A stretch of 18,489 nucleotides of DNA from JBBQYA01 sp038209155 (GTDB lineage: Bacteria > Bacteroidota > Bacteroidia > Sphingobacteriales > Sphingobacteriaceae). Made by a program: the position numbers and the translations under genes. Every line of letters begins with the position of its first letter. Within the stretch, counting starts at the first letter, position 1. The notes under the pieces are model-generated. The model was not told the origin of the DNA. It saw only the letters and a program-made list of their open reading frames with translations, and searched no databases. Positions 1 through 6,824 of the stretch are shown one piece after another. The stretch lies in the NCBI GenBank assembly GCA_038209155.1, contig JBBQYA010000060.1, positions 1 to 18,489 of the forward strand, written 5' to 3'.

Positions 1-573
1 GTTCACAATGATTTCGTTTTTTCTTCCCAAAAATTGATAAGGTGCATTATAACCTAAAAAACGAAAGTTTCCCAAATACACAATCCCATTTGCCTTCAAT
101 GCACTTTCTAATTGGATAGTGTACTTTTTAATATCCTCATCGTTGGCAAATCCACCAAACTGAACGACTGCAACATATTCTTCTGCAGTGGTTTGTATCG
201 TTACAGATGAATCATTTGGTTTTGGTAAATTATCTTTAGTAAAGCTATTAGGCATAACAAAACTCATAGTTGATAGCGAATCGTTAATATTCATGTGTAC
301 TGGAGTGGTCATAGCAATACTTTTCTTAGCTTGATTTCCTCCAAAAATAAATGATGCTAATTTTTTAAATCCTGCGGAGGACAATTCTTTATACGTTTTT
401 GCATCCATAGAAATAGTTGCCATCGTAGCTGAGGGATAAAGACGTATTTCAAAATCTTTTTCAGTTTTAATAACTTTATAAGGTTGGGTTTCTGTTTTTG
501 CCATTGCAAAGTATACTTGAGATATAAGTATTAAAGTAGTAAAAATTATTAATATAATTATAGTTATTTTCAT
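1..573 (-). CDS. SOUL-family heme-binding protein, 3' end cut by window edge
   Basis: The reading frame starts at an ATG at 573 and stays open for 191 codons to base 1, so the C-terminus lies outside the window. Residues 4-22 are a hydrophobic segment (signal peptide or membrane anchor). From residue 32 the text matches the SOUL/HBP family: a YKVIKTEKDFEIRLYP-type opening, a middle KSIAMTTPVHM segment, and a late segment that includes LGYNAPYQFLGRKNEI, close to the family's usual Y-N-x-P-...-RRNE ending. SOUL proteins bind heme or other tetrapyrroles; the role of bacterial members is poorly defined. It follows the barrel-like gene by 38 bp and is probably the last visible gene of the operon that begins with the aldehyde dehydrogenase. 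An internal Met at residue 24 is a less likely start because it would remove the hydrophobic segment. Confidence 0.85.
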   Translation of the reverse strand, partial: MKITIIILIIFTTLILISQVYFAMAKTETQPYKVIKTEKDFEIRLYPSATMATISMDAKTYKELSSAGFKKLASFIFGGNQAKKSIAMTTPVHMNINDSLSTMSFVMPNSFTKDNLPKPNDSSVTIQTTAEEYVAVVQFGGFANDEDIKKYTIQLESALKANGIVYLGNFRFLGYNAPYQFLGRKNEIIVN

Positions 574-611
574 TTTTTATAGTGCTTTATGTTCATAGTA
601 ATATTTTTTTA

Positions 612-1382
612 CTAATTTGATTTTAACTTGTTTTTGAAAGTATAGGTCATGCCAACAGAAGCGTAATGAAACAAAGTAAAGTTATATACCTCATCGTTAG
701 CTGCTCCTCCTTCAAGAATTCGATAACCTAAACGGGTCATGAACTGGTCTGAAAATTTATAGGTTCCGGCAAGCAGCACATCTTCCGCTCGACCTTGTGG
801 TGCTGCCAAAGCATCCCCTTCAAAGAGGACACCAATTTTATCATTCATTTTCCAATTGAGCCTGAAATTTATGATGGGCACAAACCCTACATTTTTCTTG
901 GAAGCAGCCATTTCCTGACTATTAAGAGCTATTTCGGCATCTCTTATTTTTGCAGTAAATCCTAAACCAAATTCAAATTTTGACCTTTTTACGATATCAT
1001 ATCGGTAGGTTATCCTGTAGGAATTAAACTTGTAGCTCGCATTTAGAGCTGTGTTCGAAAGGAACGTTACCCCTTCAAAATCAATTTGCTTATTTGTTGT
1101 TCCATTTGATTTCACAGTTAAGGGAGCATAAAGAAGAGATATCGTATGCCTAGATTTTATAGTATATCCTGCTCTTATGCGAATAAAAGCACTTGGTTTG
1201 GGATTCAAATCATTTTTTAAGGAAAATAAAGTTCCTCCGTTACCCGGAATTCGTACATTATTGTACCCTGTAAAAACAGCACCAGATTCTATATCAATAT
1301 TGATTTGAGCATTCACGATTGATGTACTCATAAAAAAACAAATTAAAAAGAATGCTACTTTTAAAAGAAATTTGTTTTTCAT
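612..1382 (-). CDS. secreted outer-membrane beta-barrel-like protein, unknown function
   Basis: This 256-aa protein begins at an ATG with a clear signal peptide: Lys-rich start, hydrophobic stretch to about residue 22, and an AQ cleavage-type end (STSIVNAQ). The mature part is made of alternating short amphipathic strands, many ending in aromatic residues (for example HTISLLYAPL, YRITYRYDIV, FEFGLGFTAKI, FMTRLGYRIL, YASVGMTYTF). This suggests an 8- to 12-stranded barrel in the outer membrane. I do not recognise a specific family and no ligand can be inferred. It sits between the alpha/beta hydrolase (58 bp upstream) and the SOUL gene (38 bp downstream), all on the same strand, so co-transcription is likely. 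The fold is an inference from the strand pattern, not from a motif. Confidence 0.8.
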   Translation of the reverse strand: MKNKFLLKVAFFLICFFMSTSIVNAQINIDIESGAVFTGYNNVRIPGNGGTLFSLKNDLNPKPSAFIRIRAGYTIKSRHTISLLYAPLTVKSNGTTNKQIDFEGVTFLSNTALNASYKFNSYRITYRYDIVKRSKFEFGLGFTAKIRDAEIALNSQEMAASKKNVGFVPIINFRLNWKMNDKIGVLFEGDALAAPQGRAEDVLLAGTYKFSDQFMTRLGYRILEGGAANDEVYNFTLFHYASVGMTYTFKNKLKSN

Positions 1383-1440
1383 AATTGATAATTTTAAATT
1401 ATAGTTTTTTTTTATTTAAATTTATGTAAGAATTAATCTT

Positions 1441-2274
1441 TTAATTAGAAAAAGCATTTAAAGAATTTAGGAAATTAAGTATTTGTTTGTTGAACTCTTT
1501 CGGTTGTTCAAGATTGGAAACATGCCCAGCATTATCTATAATTTTCAAAATAGAGCCTTTAATATGCCCATGCAGGTATTCAGATTGCACAAGCGGTGTT
1601 ACTGCATCTTCTCTGCCGCAAATAATAAGTGTTGGAATGCCAATAGCTTTTAAAGTGGAACAAGTTTCGGATCGCTCAGCCAATGCAATTAGCCCAGCAA
1701 TAATTATATCCTTAGTATTTTCAAACACAATACTTTTAAGGTTTTCAACTAGGTCAGTTTTATTGGTTAATGAATCAGGGGAGAAAACACCTTTAATAAA
1801 TTTTTCATTAAATGTATCTGAACCATCAAGGTTAATTTGTTCAATTGCTTTGTAACGATTTTCCTTTACTTCCGCCGTATCTGCAATGCATTGTGTATCG
1901 CATAAAATCAACGCAATGAAAAGTTCAGGAAATCTTTTTATGGCATTTAAAGCAATGTATCCACCCATTGATAGGCCGCAAATAATCGCCTTCTTAATAT
2001 TTAATTTATCCATAAAAGCAATTAAATCTTCACTAAATAAATCAATACTAAGCGGTGTATTTTCATCTGTTGATTTGCCAAACCCGCGAATGTCGAATGC
2101 TATTGCACGATATGAAGATTTTAAACTATCCAATTGATTTTTCCACATCGACTTGTCGAATGGAAACCCATGAAGAAATATAATTGGAATTTCTCCTTCA
2201 CCAACATCATTATATGACATTGTAACATTTTTTACTACAATCGATAAATTTTGAAGAGAATTATCTAATTCCAT
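1441..2274 (-). CDS. alpha/beta hydrolase
   Basis: This 277-aa cytoplasmic enzyme of the alpha/beta-hydrolase fold starts at an ATG. The oxyanion-hole motif HGFPFD is at 35-40, and GFGKS around 64-68 follows the third strand. The nucleophile elbow G-L-S-M-G-G places Ser102, the acid is Asp223 in GREDAVTP, and the base is His251 in NAGHVSNLEQP. The full catalytic triad is therefore present. The overall look is that of 3-oxoadipate enol-lactonase-like or general carboxylic-ester hydrolases; the substrate cannot be read from the sequence. It is the third gene after the aldehyde dehydrogenase and the 71-aa gene, 42 bp after the latter. A role in breaking down a small ester or lactone that yields an aldehyde or acid for the dehydrogenase is possible but speculative. 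Confidence 0.9.
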   Translation of the reverse strand: MELDNSLQNLSIVVKNVTMSYNDVGEGEIPIIFLHGFPFDKSMWKNQLDSLKSSYRAIAFDIRGFGKSTDENTPLSIDLFSEDLIAFMDKLNIKKAIICGLSMGGYIALNAIKRFPELFIALILCDTQCIADTAEVKENRYKAIEQINLDGSDTFNEKFIKGVFSPDSLTNKTDLVENLKSIVFENTKDIIIAGLIALAERSETCSTLKAIGIPTLIICGREDAVTPLVQSEYLHGHIKGSILKIIDNAGHVSNLEQPKEFNKQILNFLNSLNAFSN

Positions 2275-2316
2275 GATTATATTTTCGTTTGTTGGAAAAT
2301 CTTCTTATTTGTTTTA

Positions 2317-2532
2317 TTACGAATTTTCGCGATAATTTTTCTCATATTTATCAAATAATACTACAAGTGAATCGTAATAGGATGTTACGGTTTTAACGTT
2401 TATTTCCGGATTTTTTAGATAAGGAACAGTTACTGGCATTTCATTTAAATATTCTAACAATTCAGGATGGTTTATTCTGATTTTATTGGTAATATCTAAA
2501 ATCATTTCGTTCAACTCTAATTCTGTCTTCAT
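2317..2532 (-). CDS. small conserved-looking protein of unknown function
   Basis: This 71-aa protein with an ATG start lies 9 bp after the aldehyde dehydrogenase stop and 42 bp before the hydrolase. It is acidic to neutral and predicted mostly helical, without signal peptide, membrane segment or cysteines. The first half (ELELNEMILDITNKI) and the end (YYDSLVVLFDKYEKNY) look like amphipathic helices separated by a Pro-rich turn (MPVTVPYLKNPEIN). I do not recognise the family. The tight spacing within an operon and normal-looking amino-acid composition make it a real gene rather than a chance ORF. It may be an accessory or assembly partner of a neighbouring enzyme, but nothing in the sequence proves this. 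Confidence 0.7.
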   Translation of the reverse strand: MKTELELNEMILDITNKIRINHPELLEYLNEMPVTVPYLKNPEINVKTVTSYYDSLVVLFDKYEKNYRENS

Positions 2533-2541
2533 ATTTTTTAT

Positions 2542-3924
2542 TTAAAAAGGATCAGATAATTCACTAACGCGGATTAGTTTTTTATTTACAAATTCATCAA
2601 TACCCAATTCAGAAAGTTCTCTTCCATAGCCGGATCGTTTGGTACCGCCAAAAGGTAAATCAGCCTGCGTCCATGTGGGGTGATTGATAAAAACCATACC
2701 GGCATCAATCTGGTCGGCAACTCGTTTTCCTCTTTCAATGTCTTGTGTAAATACGGAACCACCCAAGCCATACGGCGAATCATTGGCTAAATCAATTGCG
2801 GCTTGTTCATCTTTCACCCTAAAAAATGTAGCCACTGGTCCAAATAATTCTTCGTAATAAACTGGATTATCCTTTTTCATATTGGTAATGATTGTTGGCT
2901 CCATAAAAGCTCCTTCTCTCTTTAATCTTTTTCCTCCCAATATAATAGTTGCACCACCATCAACAGCCTTTTGAACTTGTTTTGCTATTTGTTCCGCGGC
3001 TGCTTCACTACTCATAGGGCCTAATTGTGTGGCGGCATCCATAGGGTCGCCCACTATTAATTCCGAAAATTTAGTTTTAAATTTTTCTAAAAAAACATCT
3101 GCTACACTTTCTACCACAATAAACCTTTTAGATGCAACGCAACATTGGCCATTGTTATTTATCCTCCCTATCACCGCCCACTCTACCGTTTTATCCATTT
3201 CGGCATCTTCCAATACAATAAATGCATCGCTTCCACCAAGTTCCAATACTGATTTCTTTAAATGCTTTCCCGCCTCAGAAGCTATACTTGCACCTGCAGC
3301 TTCGCTACCGGTAAGCGAAACTCCTTTTATTCTTTTATCAGCAACCAATGCAGATGCCCGTTTACCGGATATAAGCAGGTTAGTATATAACCCATCTGGT
3401 GCTCCTGCTTCTTTAAATATTTCCTCAATTGCAACTCCACATTGAGGCACAATGGAAGCATGTTTTAATAAAATAGTATTACCTATCATCATATTGGGTG
3501 CTGCAAAACGGGCTACTTGATAGAATGGAAAATTCCATGGTTCTACTCCCAACAAAACTCCAATAGGTGAATGTCTGATTAAGGCATTACCATGGGTTGG
3601 ATCCAGTATTTTATCAGCCAAAAAACTTTCGGCATTTTTGGCGTAGTAATCAAATATTTCAGCACTCAATTTTATCTCACCTTGTGCATGTTCTAATAAT
3701 TTACCCATTTCTAAGGTGATCATCTTGGCTAATACGTCTTTTTTATCTCTTAATAAACCAGCAACTTTATGAAGTAAATCAACTCTTATTTTAAAATCTG
3801 TTTGTTTCCAGCTTTCATAAGTTTTTGATGCTTTTTCAACCGCTTTATTCACCTGTTCATCTGTCATTTCTGTAAAAGATTCAATGACTTTATTTGTTGT
3901 GGGATTAACTGTTTGAATGGACAT
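2542..3924 (-). CDS. gabD: NAD(P)-dependent succinate-semialdehyde-type aldehyde dehydrogenase
   Basis: A 460-aa member of the aldehyde dehydrogenase superfamily that oxidises an aldehyde to its acid with NAD(P)+. Conserved features are in order: EPWNFPF at 128-134 with the catalytic Asn131, LLKHAS near Lys154 (cofactor binding), GSEAAG at 207-211, the general base Glu228 in LELGGSD, and the nucleophile Cys262 in NNNGQCC. The C-terminal EELFGPV and PFGGTKRSGYGRE motifs are also present. The length and the KHAS and GQCC wording are closest to the shorter GabD1/SSADH group, so succinate semialdehyde is the likely substrate, though other small aldehydes are possible. It is the first gene of a five-gene minus-strand set ending in the SOUL gene. 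The fasciclin terminator lies upstream, so it probably has its own promoter in 3925-3982. Confidence 0.93.
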   Translation of the reverse strand: MSIQTVNPTTNKVIESFTEMTDEQVNKAVEKASKTYESWKQTDFKIRVDLLHKVAGLLRDKKDVLAKMITLEMGKLLEHAQGEIKLSAEIFDYYAKNAESFLADKILDPTHGNALIRHSPIGVLLGVEPWNFPFYQVARFAAPNMMIGNTILLKHASIVPQCGVAIEEIFKEAGAPDGLYTNLLISGKRASALVADKRIKGVSLTGSEAAGASIASEAGKHLKKSVLELGGSDAFIVLEDAEMDKTVEWAVIGRINNNGQCCVASKRFIVVESVADVFLEKFKTKFSELIVGDPMDAATQLGPMSSEAAAEQIAKQVQKAVDGGATIILGGKRLKREGAFMEPTIITNMKKDNPVYYEELFGPVATFFRVKDEQAAIDLANDSPYGLGGSVFTQDIERGKRVADQIDAGMVFINHPTWTQADLPFGGTKRSGYGRELSELGIDEFVNKKLIRVSELSDPF

Positions 3925-3982
3925 TTGTAAAGTATTTAATTAATGAAATTAAATTGTAAGTTCTTGGGTAGATTAATTTTAA

Positions 3983-4016
3983 AAAATAAAACCTCGCATT
4001 AGCAAGGTTTTATTTT
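3983..4016 (-). terminator. Rho-independent terminator of the fasciclin gene
   Basis: A perfect 12-bp inverted repeat, AAAATAAAACCT at 3983-3994 and AGGTTTTATTTT at 4005-4016, encloses a 10-nt loop whose GC pairs (3996-3997 with 4002-4003) may extend the stem. It begins 21 bp after the fasciclin stop codon. On the minus strand the descending arm is T-rich, as an intrinsic terminator requires. Because the repeat is symmetrical it could also act on plus-strand transcripts, but no plus-strand gene leads into it. Confidence 0.85.
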
Positions 4017-4037
4017 AATCTTAAAATTGATTTAATC

Positions 4038-4457
4038 TTATGGCAACAAAACTTTATCAATAACATGAATTACTCCATTTGAGGCTCCAATATCAGCCGA
4101 AGTAACTTTTGCATTTCCAACCATTACACTACCATTTTGGATCTTCACTTTTAATGTACTACCTTCTACCGTGGTCAGTTCTTGTCCGTCCTCTAAATCA
4201 GCAGCCATCGTCTTTCCACTCACAACATGGTAAGTCAAAATTTTAGAAAGGTCTGCTTTGTTTTCAGGTTTCAACAATTTGTCAACCTCTGATTGTATAG
4301 CTGCAAAAGCTGCATCCGTAGGTGCAAAAACGGTAAATGGCCCTTTGCCCTGCAAAGTTTCTATCAATCCAGCAGCTGTAACTGCTGCTGCGAGAGTTTT
4401 ACAATCTGTTGAGGCAATAGCCACAATGTCTTTACTCATTGTCATTTCTTTTTCCAT
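4038..4457 (-). CDS. fasciclin (FAS1) domain protein without signal peptide
   Basis: This 139-aa protein is a single FAS1 domain. The H1-type motif (GPFTVFAPTDAAFAA) is at about residues 39-53, the H2-type region (LSKILTYHVVSG) at about 89-100, and the closing SNGVIHVIDKVLLP at the C-terminus. FAS1 domains usually mediate adhesion outside the cell. This copy starts at an ATG directly with MEKEMTMSKDIV and has no hydrophobic leader, so the protein appears cytoplasmic or is exported by another route. Starts at Met5 or Met7 would not add one either. Short leaderless FAS1 proteins are common in Bacteroidota, often near stress genes. It is a monocistronic unit: a terminator follows immediately, and a palindrome plus leader hairpin precede it. 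Mycobacterial FAS1 proteins MPT70/MPT83 belong to the SigK/RskA regulon; a pair of that type lies about 6 kb away. Confidence 0.92.
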   Translation of the reverse strand: MEKEMTMSKDIVAIASTDCKTLAAAVTAAGLIETLQGKGPFTVFAPTDAAFAAIQSEVDKLLKPENKADLSKILTYHVVSGKTMAADLEDGQELTTVEGSTLKVKIQNGSVMVGNAKVTSADIGASNGVIHVIDKVLLP

Positions 4458-4475
4458 TATATATTTATTTTACGC

Positions 4476-4493
4476 AGAGAATGAATTTTCTCT
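4476..4493 (-). promoter_or_regulatory. hairpin in the fasciclin mRNA leader
   Basis: AGAGAA at 4476-4481 and TTCTCT at 4488-4493 form a perfect 6-bp inverted repeat with a 6-nt loop, ending 19 bp before the fasciclin ATG. If transcription starts upstream, it would form a small stem in the leader that could affect stability or ribosome access. This is seen in sequence only; no function is known. Confidence 0.35.
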
Positions 4494-4516
4494 ACCCACA
4501 AAATTGTGCTTAACAA

Positions 4517-4539
4517 AAATCATAGGTATTTTATGATTT
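4517..4539. promoter_or_regulatory. palindrome, possible operator of the fasciclin gene
   Basis: AAATCATA at 4517-4524 and TATGATTT at 4532-4539 are perfect 8-bp arms around a 7-bp spacer. The centre lies about 70 bp upstream of the fasciclin ATG, where a regulator would be expected to bind at or above the promoter. Both arms are AT-rich, so a chance match or a cruciform of no consequence remains possible. Confidence 0.35.
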
Positions 4540-4579
4540 GCTAAAAAATTATGTTTTTATAAGTTTTTTAAACAGTTGT

Positions 4580-4676
4580 AAAAAAAAGCCCGATAAAAGG
4601 GAATTGAAATTAATTCCAACTCCCTTCCTGCAAACCTTACTACTTGTTAGGAACGAAACAGTCTCTTATCGGTGCT
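4580..4676 (-). ncRNA. structured RNA / complex terminator, three-way junction plus T tract
   Basis: On the minus strand this stretch folds well by eye. The closing stem pairs CCGATAA (plus 4590-4596) with TTATCGG (4666-4672), extended inside by three pairs including one wobble and outside by AGC/GCT (4587-4589 with 4674-4676) around one bulged base. Inside are two hairpins. One pairs 4599-4606 with 4617-4624 (8 bp, one wobble). The other is closed by CTG/CAG (4628-4630 with 4659-4661) and contains the near-match CCTTAC/GTTAGG around TACTT. The closing stem is followed on the minus strand by eight T residues (4587-4580). It starts about 19 bp after the stop of the 77-aa gene, so at the least it terminates the redox operon. 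The size and branching go beyond a simple terminator, so a stable 3'-UTR-derived small RNA or an attenuator is possible. I cannot assign it to a known RNA family. Confidence 0.6.
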
Positions 4677-4695
4677 ATTTAAAGCATTTTTAATT

Positions 4696-4929
4696 TCACT
4701 TTCTGTTTTCTTCTTGTTTTACTAATTTGTTGTAAACTCCAATTATAAGAATAGGTGCTGCCCATTGTCCAACAAATTCAGCATCCTTATTTCGTCCTAA
4801 ACATTTTAAAGTAAGCGCAACAGCCATTGTACCGATTGCGGTAAACAAAAATACATCTGAAGAGATTTTTTTTGCATGCTTTTCCATGGCTTTAGTGGTT
4901 TGATTTTCCTCCGTTGTTAAATTTTCCAT
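4696..4929 (-). CDS. small two-helix membrane protein, unknown function
   Basis: This 77-aa protein with an ATG start has a charged, Thr/Glu/Lys-rich N-terminus (about residues 1-24). Two likely membrane helices follow: VFLFTAIGTMAVALTLKCL at about 26-44 and the segment around WAAPILIIGVYNKLV at about 55-69. A short loop containing GRNKDAEFVG separates them, and the tail is charged. I do not recognise the family; similar small inner-membrane proteins are frequent in Bacteroidota. It is the last gene of the redox operon, 61 bp after DoxX, and is followed almost at once by the structured terminator RNA. The hydrophobic pattern and operon position support it as a real gene. Confidence 0.7.
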   Translation of the reverse strand: MENLTTEENQTTKAMEKHAKKISSDVFLFTAIGTMAVALTLKCLGRNKDAEFVGQWAAPILIIGVYNKLVKQEENRK

Positions 4930-4990
4930 TTTATTTTTTTTAATCGTGAATTGAAATGATCGTTTGTAAATTTATTTTTAAATAATTGCT

Positions 4991-5434
4991 CTATTGAGGA
5001 AGTATCTCATGGTATTGATTCTTCCATTTAACTTTGTTTCTCCATGTACTCCAAGAATCTGTACTCCACAATACTAGTATGATTAAAATCGGTTGAAATG
5101 GTAGTCTTATCCACCGAAGCAAATCGGAGTTTAAACCAAAAGCATCTTTGTGATTTAATAATTGAGCTATATTTCCAGGAAAAACTGCAACTAAAAATAA
5201 AGCAATCAACCAACCAGCGGCCGTTTTATATTTTGGTAAAAAAAGTAAAATAGCACCTAATAATATTTCGACTAAACCCGATAAAAAAACAATTAGTTCG
5301 GGCTGAATAGGCAACCAATTTGGTACTTGTGCCAAAAAAGCAATGCGTTGAAAACTAAGATGGCTTATCCCTGCGAAAATAAAAAAGAGTCCAATTAGTA
5401 TGCGTACAGTTGTTTGTGCTTTTGTTGATTGCAT
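4991..5434 (-). CDS. DoxX-family membrane protein
   Basis: This 147-aa protein with an ATG start has four predicted membrane helices, at about residues 9-27, 45-65, 70-90 and 110-124. Family marks of DoxX/MauE-like proteins are visible: an RILIGLFFIFAGISHL first helix, GLVEILLGAILL in the second, and the AVFPGNIAQL motif after the third. In other bacteria DoxX-type proteins take part in membrane-linked thiol and oxidative stress handling; their exact chemistry varies. It lies 10 bp after the FMN reductase, which indicates co-transcription with the upstream redox genes. The C-terminal tail after the last helix is polar and rich in Trp, Lys and Asn (WSTWRNKVKWKNQYHE) and would lie in the cytoplasm or periplasm depending on topology. 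Confidence 0.87.
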   Translation of the reverse strand: MQSTKAQTTVRILIGLFFIFAGISHLSFQRIAFLAQVPNWLPIQPELIVFLSGLVEILLGAILLFLPKYKTAAGWLIALFLVAVFPGNIAQLLNHKDAFGLNSDLLRWIRLPFQPILIILVLWSTDSWSTWRNKVKWKNQYHEILPQ

Positions 5435-5444
5435 TCTTAAATTT

Positions 5445-6020
5445 TTATTTTAAAGACATTTCACTGCTAAAAATGCTGCTATGAATAGCTAAAGCTTCAA
5501 TAAACTTTTGTAAAAACTCCTTTGTCTTTTCATCGGTCAAATTTCCCGTTTCATCAAATTTTTTATTCACCTCTGTAATTACTACTTCGGGTATATTCAT
5601 TGTCATAGCATTTATTGCTACCAATATTTGCCTCAGGTGATATTGTGATCTTACACCACCAAGCAAACTTGGGCTAGCACTGATTATACCTACTGCTTTT
5701 TTATCAAATGGTTTTGCAGGGTGTGTAGATAGAAAATCAATAATATTTTTAAGCACTCCCGGAACAGAGTAATTATATTCTGGTGTAACTATAATGAGTG
5801 CATCTGCATTTTTAATAGCAGTACATAGCTTTTCAATTGGTTCAGGAAACACTTTTTCATGTAAATCAAAATTGTACATAGGTACATCAGCAATAGATAT
5901 TTGTTCAATACTAATATGATTTGGTGCAAGCTCCTGTGTTGTTTTTAATACCATTGTATTAAAAGATTCTTTTCTTAAACTTCCAGAAATGGCAACAAAG
6001 TGATAGTTATCTTTCATCAT
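5445..6020 (-). CDS. NADPH-dependent FMN reductase (flavodoxin-fold quinone/azo reductase-like)
   Basis: This flavodoxin-like reductase carries the FMN phosphate-binding motif SGSLRKESFN near the N-terminus, the central VTPEYNYSVPGVLKNIIDFLS loop (shown in the protein as PEYNYSVPGVLKN) and the GGVRSQYHLRQIL segment near residue 120. These are typical of the NADPH-dependent FMN reductase family, which includes quinone, azo and chromate reductases; FMN is bound and NAD(P)H is the donor. I chose the ATG at 6020 (191 aa); the one at 6017 is equally good. The frame stays open upstream to an ATG at 6059, but that version would add 13 polar residues unlike the family and overlap the SDR gene. The chosen start leaves a 16-bp gap after the SDR stop. 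DoxX follows by 10 bp. No strong Shine-Dalgarno is seen, as usual in Bacteroidota. Confidence 0.88.
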   Translation of the reverse strand: MMKDNYHFVAISGSLRKESFNTMVLKTTQELAPNHISIEQISIADVPMYNFDLHEKVFPEPIEKLCTAIKNADALIIVTPEYNYSVPGVLKNIIDFLSTHPAKPFDKKAVGIISASPSLLGGVRSQYHLRQILVAINAMTMNIPEVVITEVNKKFDETGNLTDEKTKEFLQKFIEALAIHSSIFSSEMSLK

Positions 6021-6036
6021 CTTATTTATAATTAAA

Positions 6037-6798
6037 TTATTGTGCTGATATTCCTCCATCAATTACATGCGTAGTTCCAGTTATATATTGGCTGTCATCA
6101 CTAGCAAGAAATAAAACTAAGTTGGCAATTTCAATAGGCTCTGCATAACGTCCAAATGGAATGGTAGTCTCCAAATGTCTTTTAACTTCTTCGGCATGTC
6201 CAGGAACTTCGCCCTCTTCAATTGATCTCATCATTCTGTTATTTACAGGGCCTGGATGAACAGAATTTACTCTAATTTTTCGGGAAGCAGCTTCAATAGC
6301 TGTGGCTCGCATAATACCCACAACAGCGTGTTTACTAATTATATAGGCACTCAAATTAACAGAACCTAAAATACCTGAAACGGATGAAGTCAAGATGATA
6401 CTAGCGCCATCATTCATTTGGGGTAATGCATATTTATTACCTAAAAATATTCCTTTTACATTTACAGCAATTACTTTATCAAAAACTTCTTCGGGATAAT
6501 CTATTATAGGTTTGATGTCTCCTTCAATTCCTGCATTGTTAAAAAAAATGTCAATTTTTCCAAAAAGTTTTACTGTTTCGTTTATGTAATGCTCCACGTC
6601 GGTTGCCTTTGAAACATCGGCAACGCAATATTTTACGTTTTCACTATTTAATTCTAGAACAGCTGTTTTTAGTTCTTCTTCAGAAAGATCAACCAACATT
6701 ACTTTCGCTCCTTCTTCTAAAAATAATTTGGCGGTTATATTTCCAATACTTCCTGCAGCACCAGTAATAATTGCGACCTTGTTTTCTAATCTTTTCAT
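6037..6798 (-). CDS. short-chain dehydrogenase/reductase (SDR), classical type
   Basis: This 253-aa Rossmann-fold oxidoreductase starts at an ATG. The cofactor motif T-G-A-A-G-S-I-G is at 12-19, Asp37 at the end of the second strand suggests NAD(H) preference, and NNAG is at 87-90. The catalytic residues are Asn113 (AVNVKG), Ser139 (TSSVSG), Tyr152 and Lys156 (AYIISK). The HPGPVNNRM and C-terminal YITGTTHVIDGG motifs complete the classical SDR pattern. The substrate is unknown; the ending resembles the FabG-like and alcohol-dehydrogenase-like groups. It lies 26 bp after the PPOX-fold gene and 16 bp before the FMN reductase, so it belongs to the redox operon. Confidence 0.92.
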   Translation of the reverse strand: MKRLENKVAIITGAAGSIGNITAKLFLEEGAKVMLVDLSEEELKTAVLELNSENVKYCVADVSKATDVEHYINETVKLFGKIDIFFNNAGIEGDIKPIIDYPEEVFDKVIAVNVKGIFLGNKYALPQMNDGASIILTSSVSGILGSVNLSAYIISKHAVVGIMRATAIEAASRKIRVNSVHPGPVNNRMMRSIEEGEVPGHAEEVKRHLETTIPFGRYAEPIEIANLVLFLASDDSQYITGTTHVIDGGISAQ

Positions 6799-6824
6799 GT
6801 CCCTGTTTTTATAATTAATTGAAT

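Noticed and set aside
1487..2137. plus-strand ORFs opposite the alpha/beta hydrolase
   Set aside because: They are antisense shadows of a gene with a full catalytic triad; the translations have no motifs.
4580..4676. known riboswitch or hammerhead ribozyme
   Set aside because: The conserved cores I could check by eye (TPP-type CTGAGA, purine-type junction, hammerhead CTGATGA with GAAA) are absent; only the three-way shape is similar.
6021..6059. longer FMN reductase start overlapping the SDR gene
   Set aside because: It would add 13 polar residues not seen in the family, while ATGs at 6020 and 6017 fit the usual N-terminus and leave a short gap.
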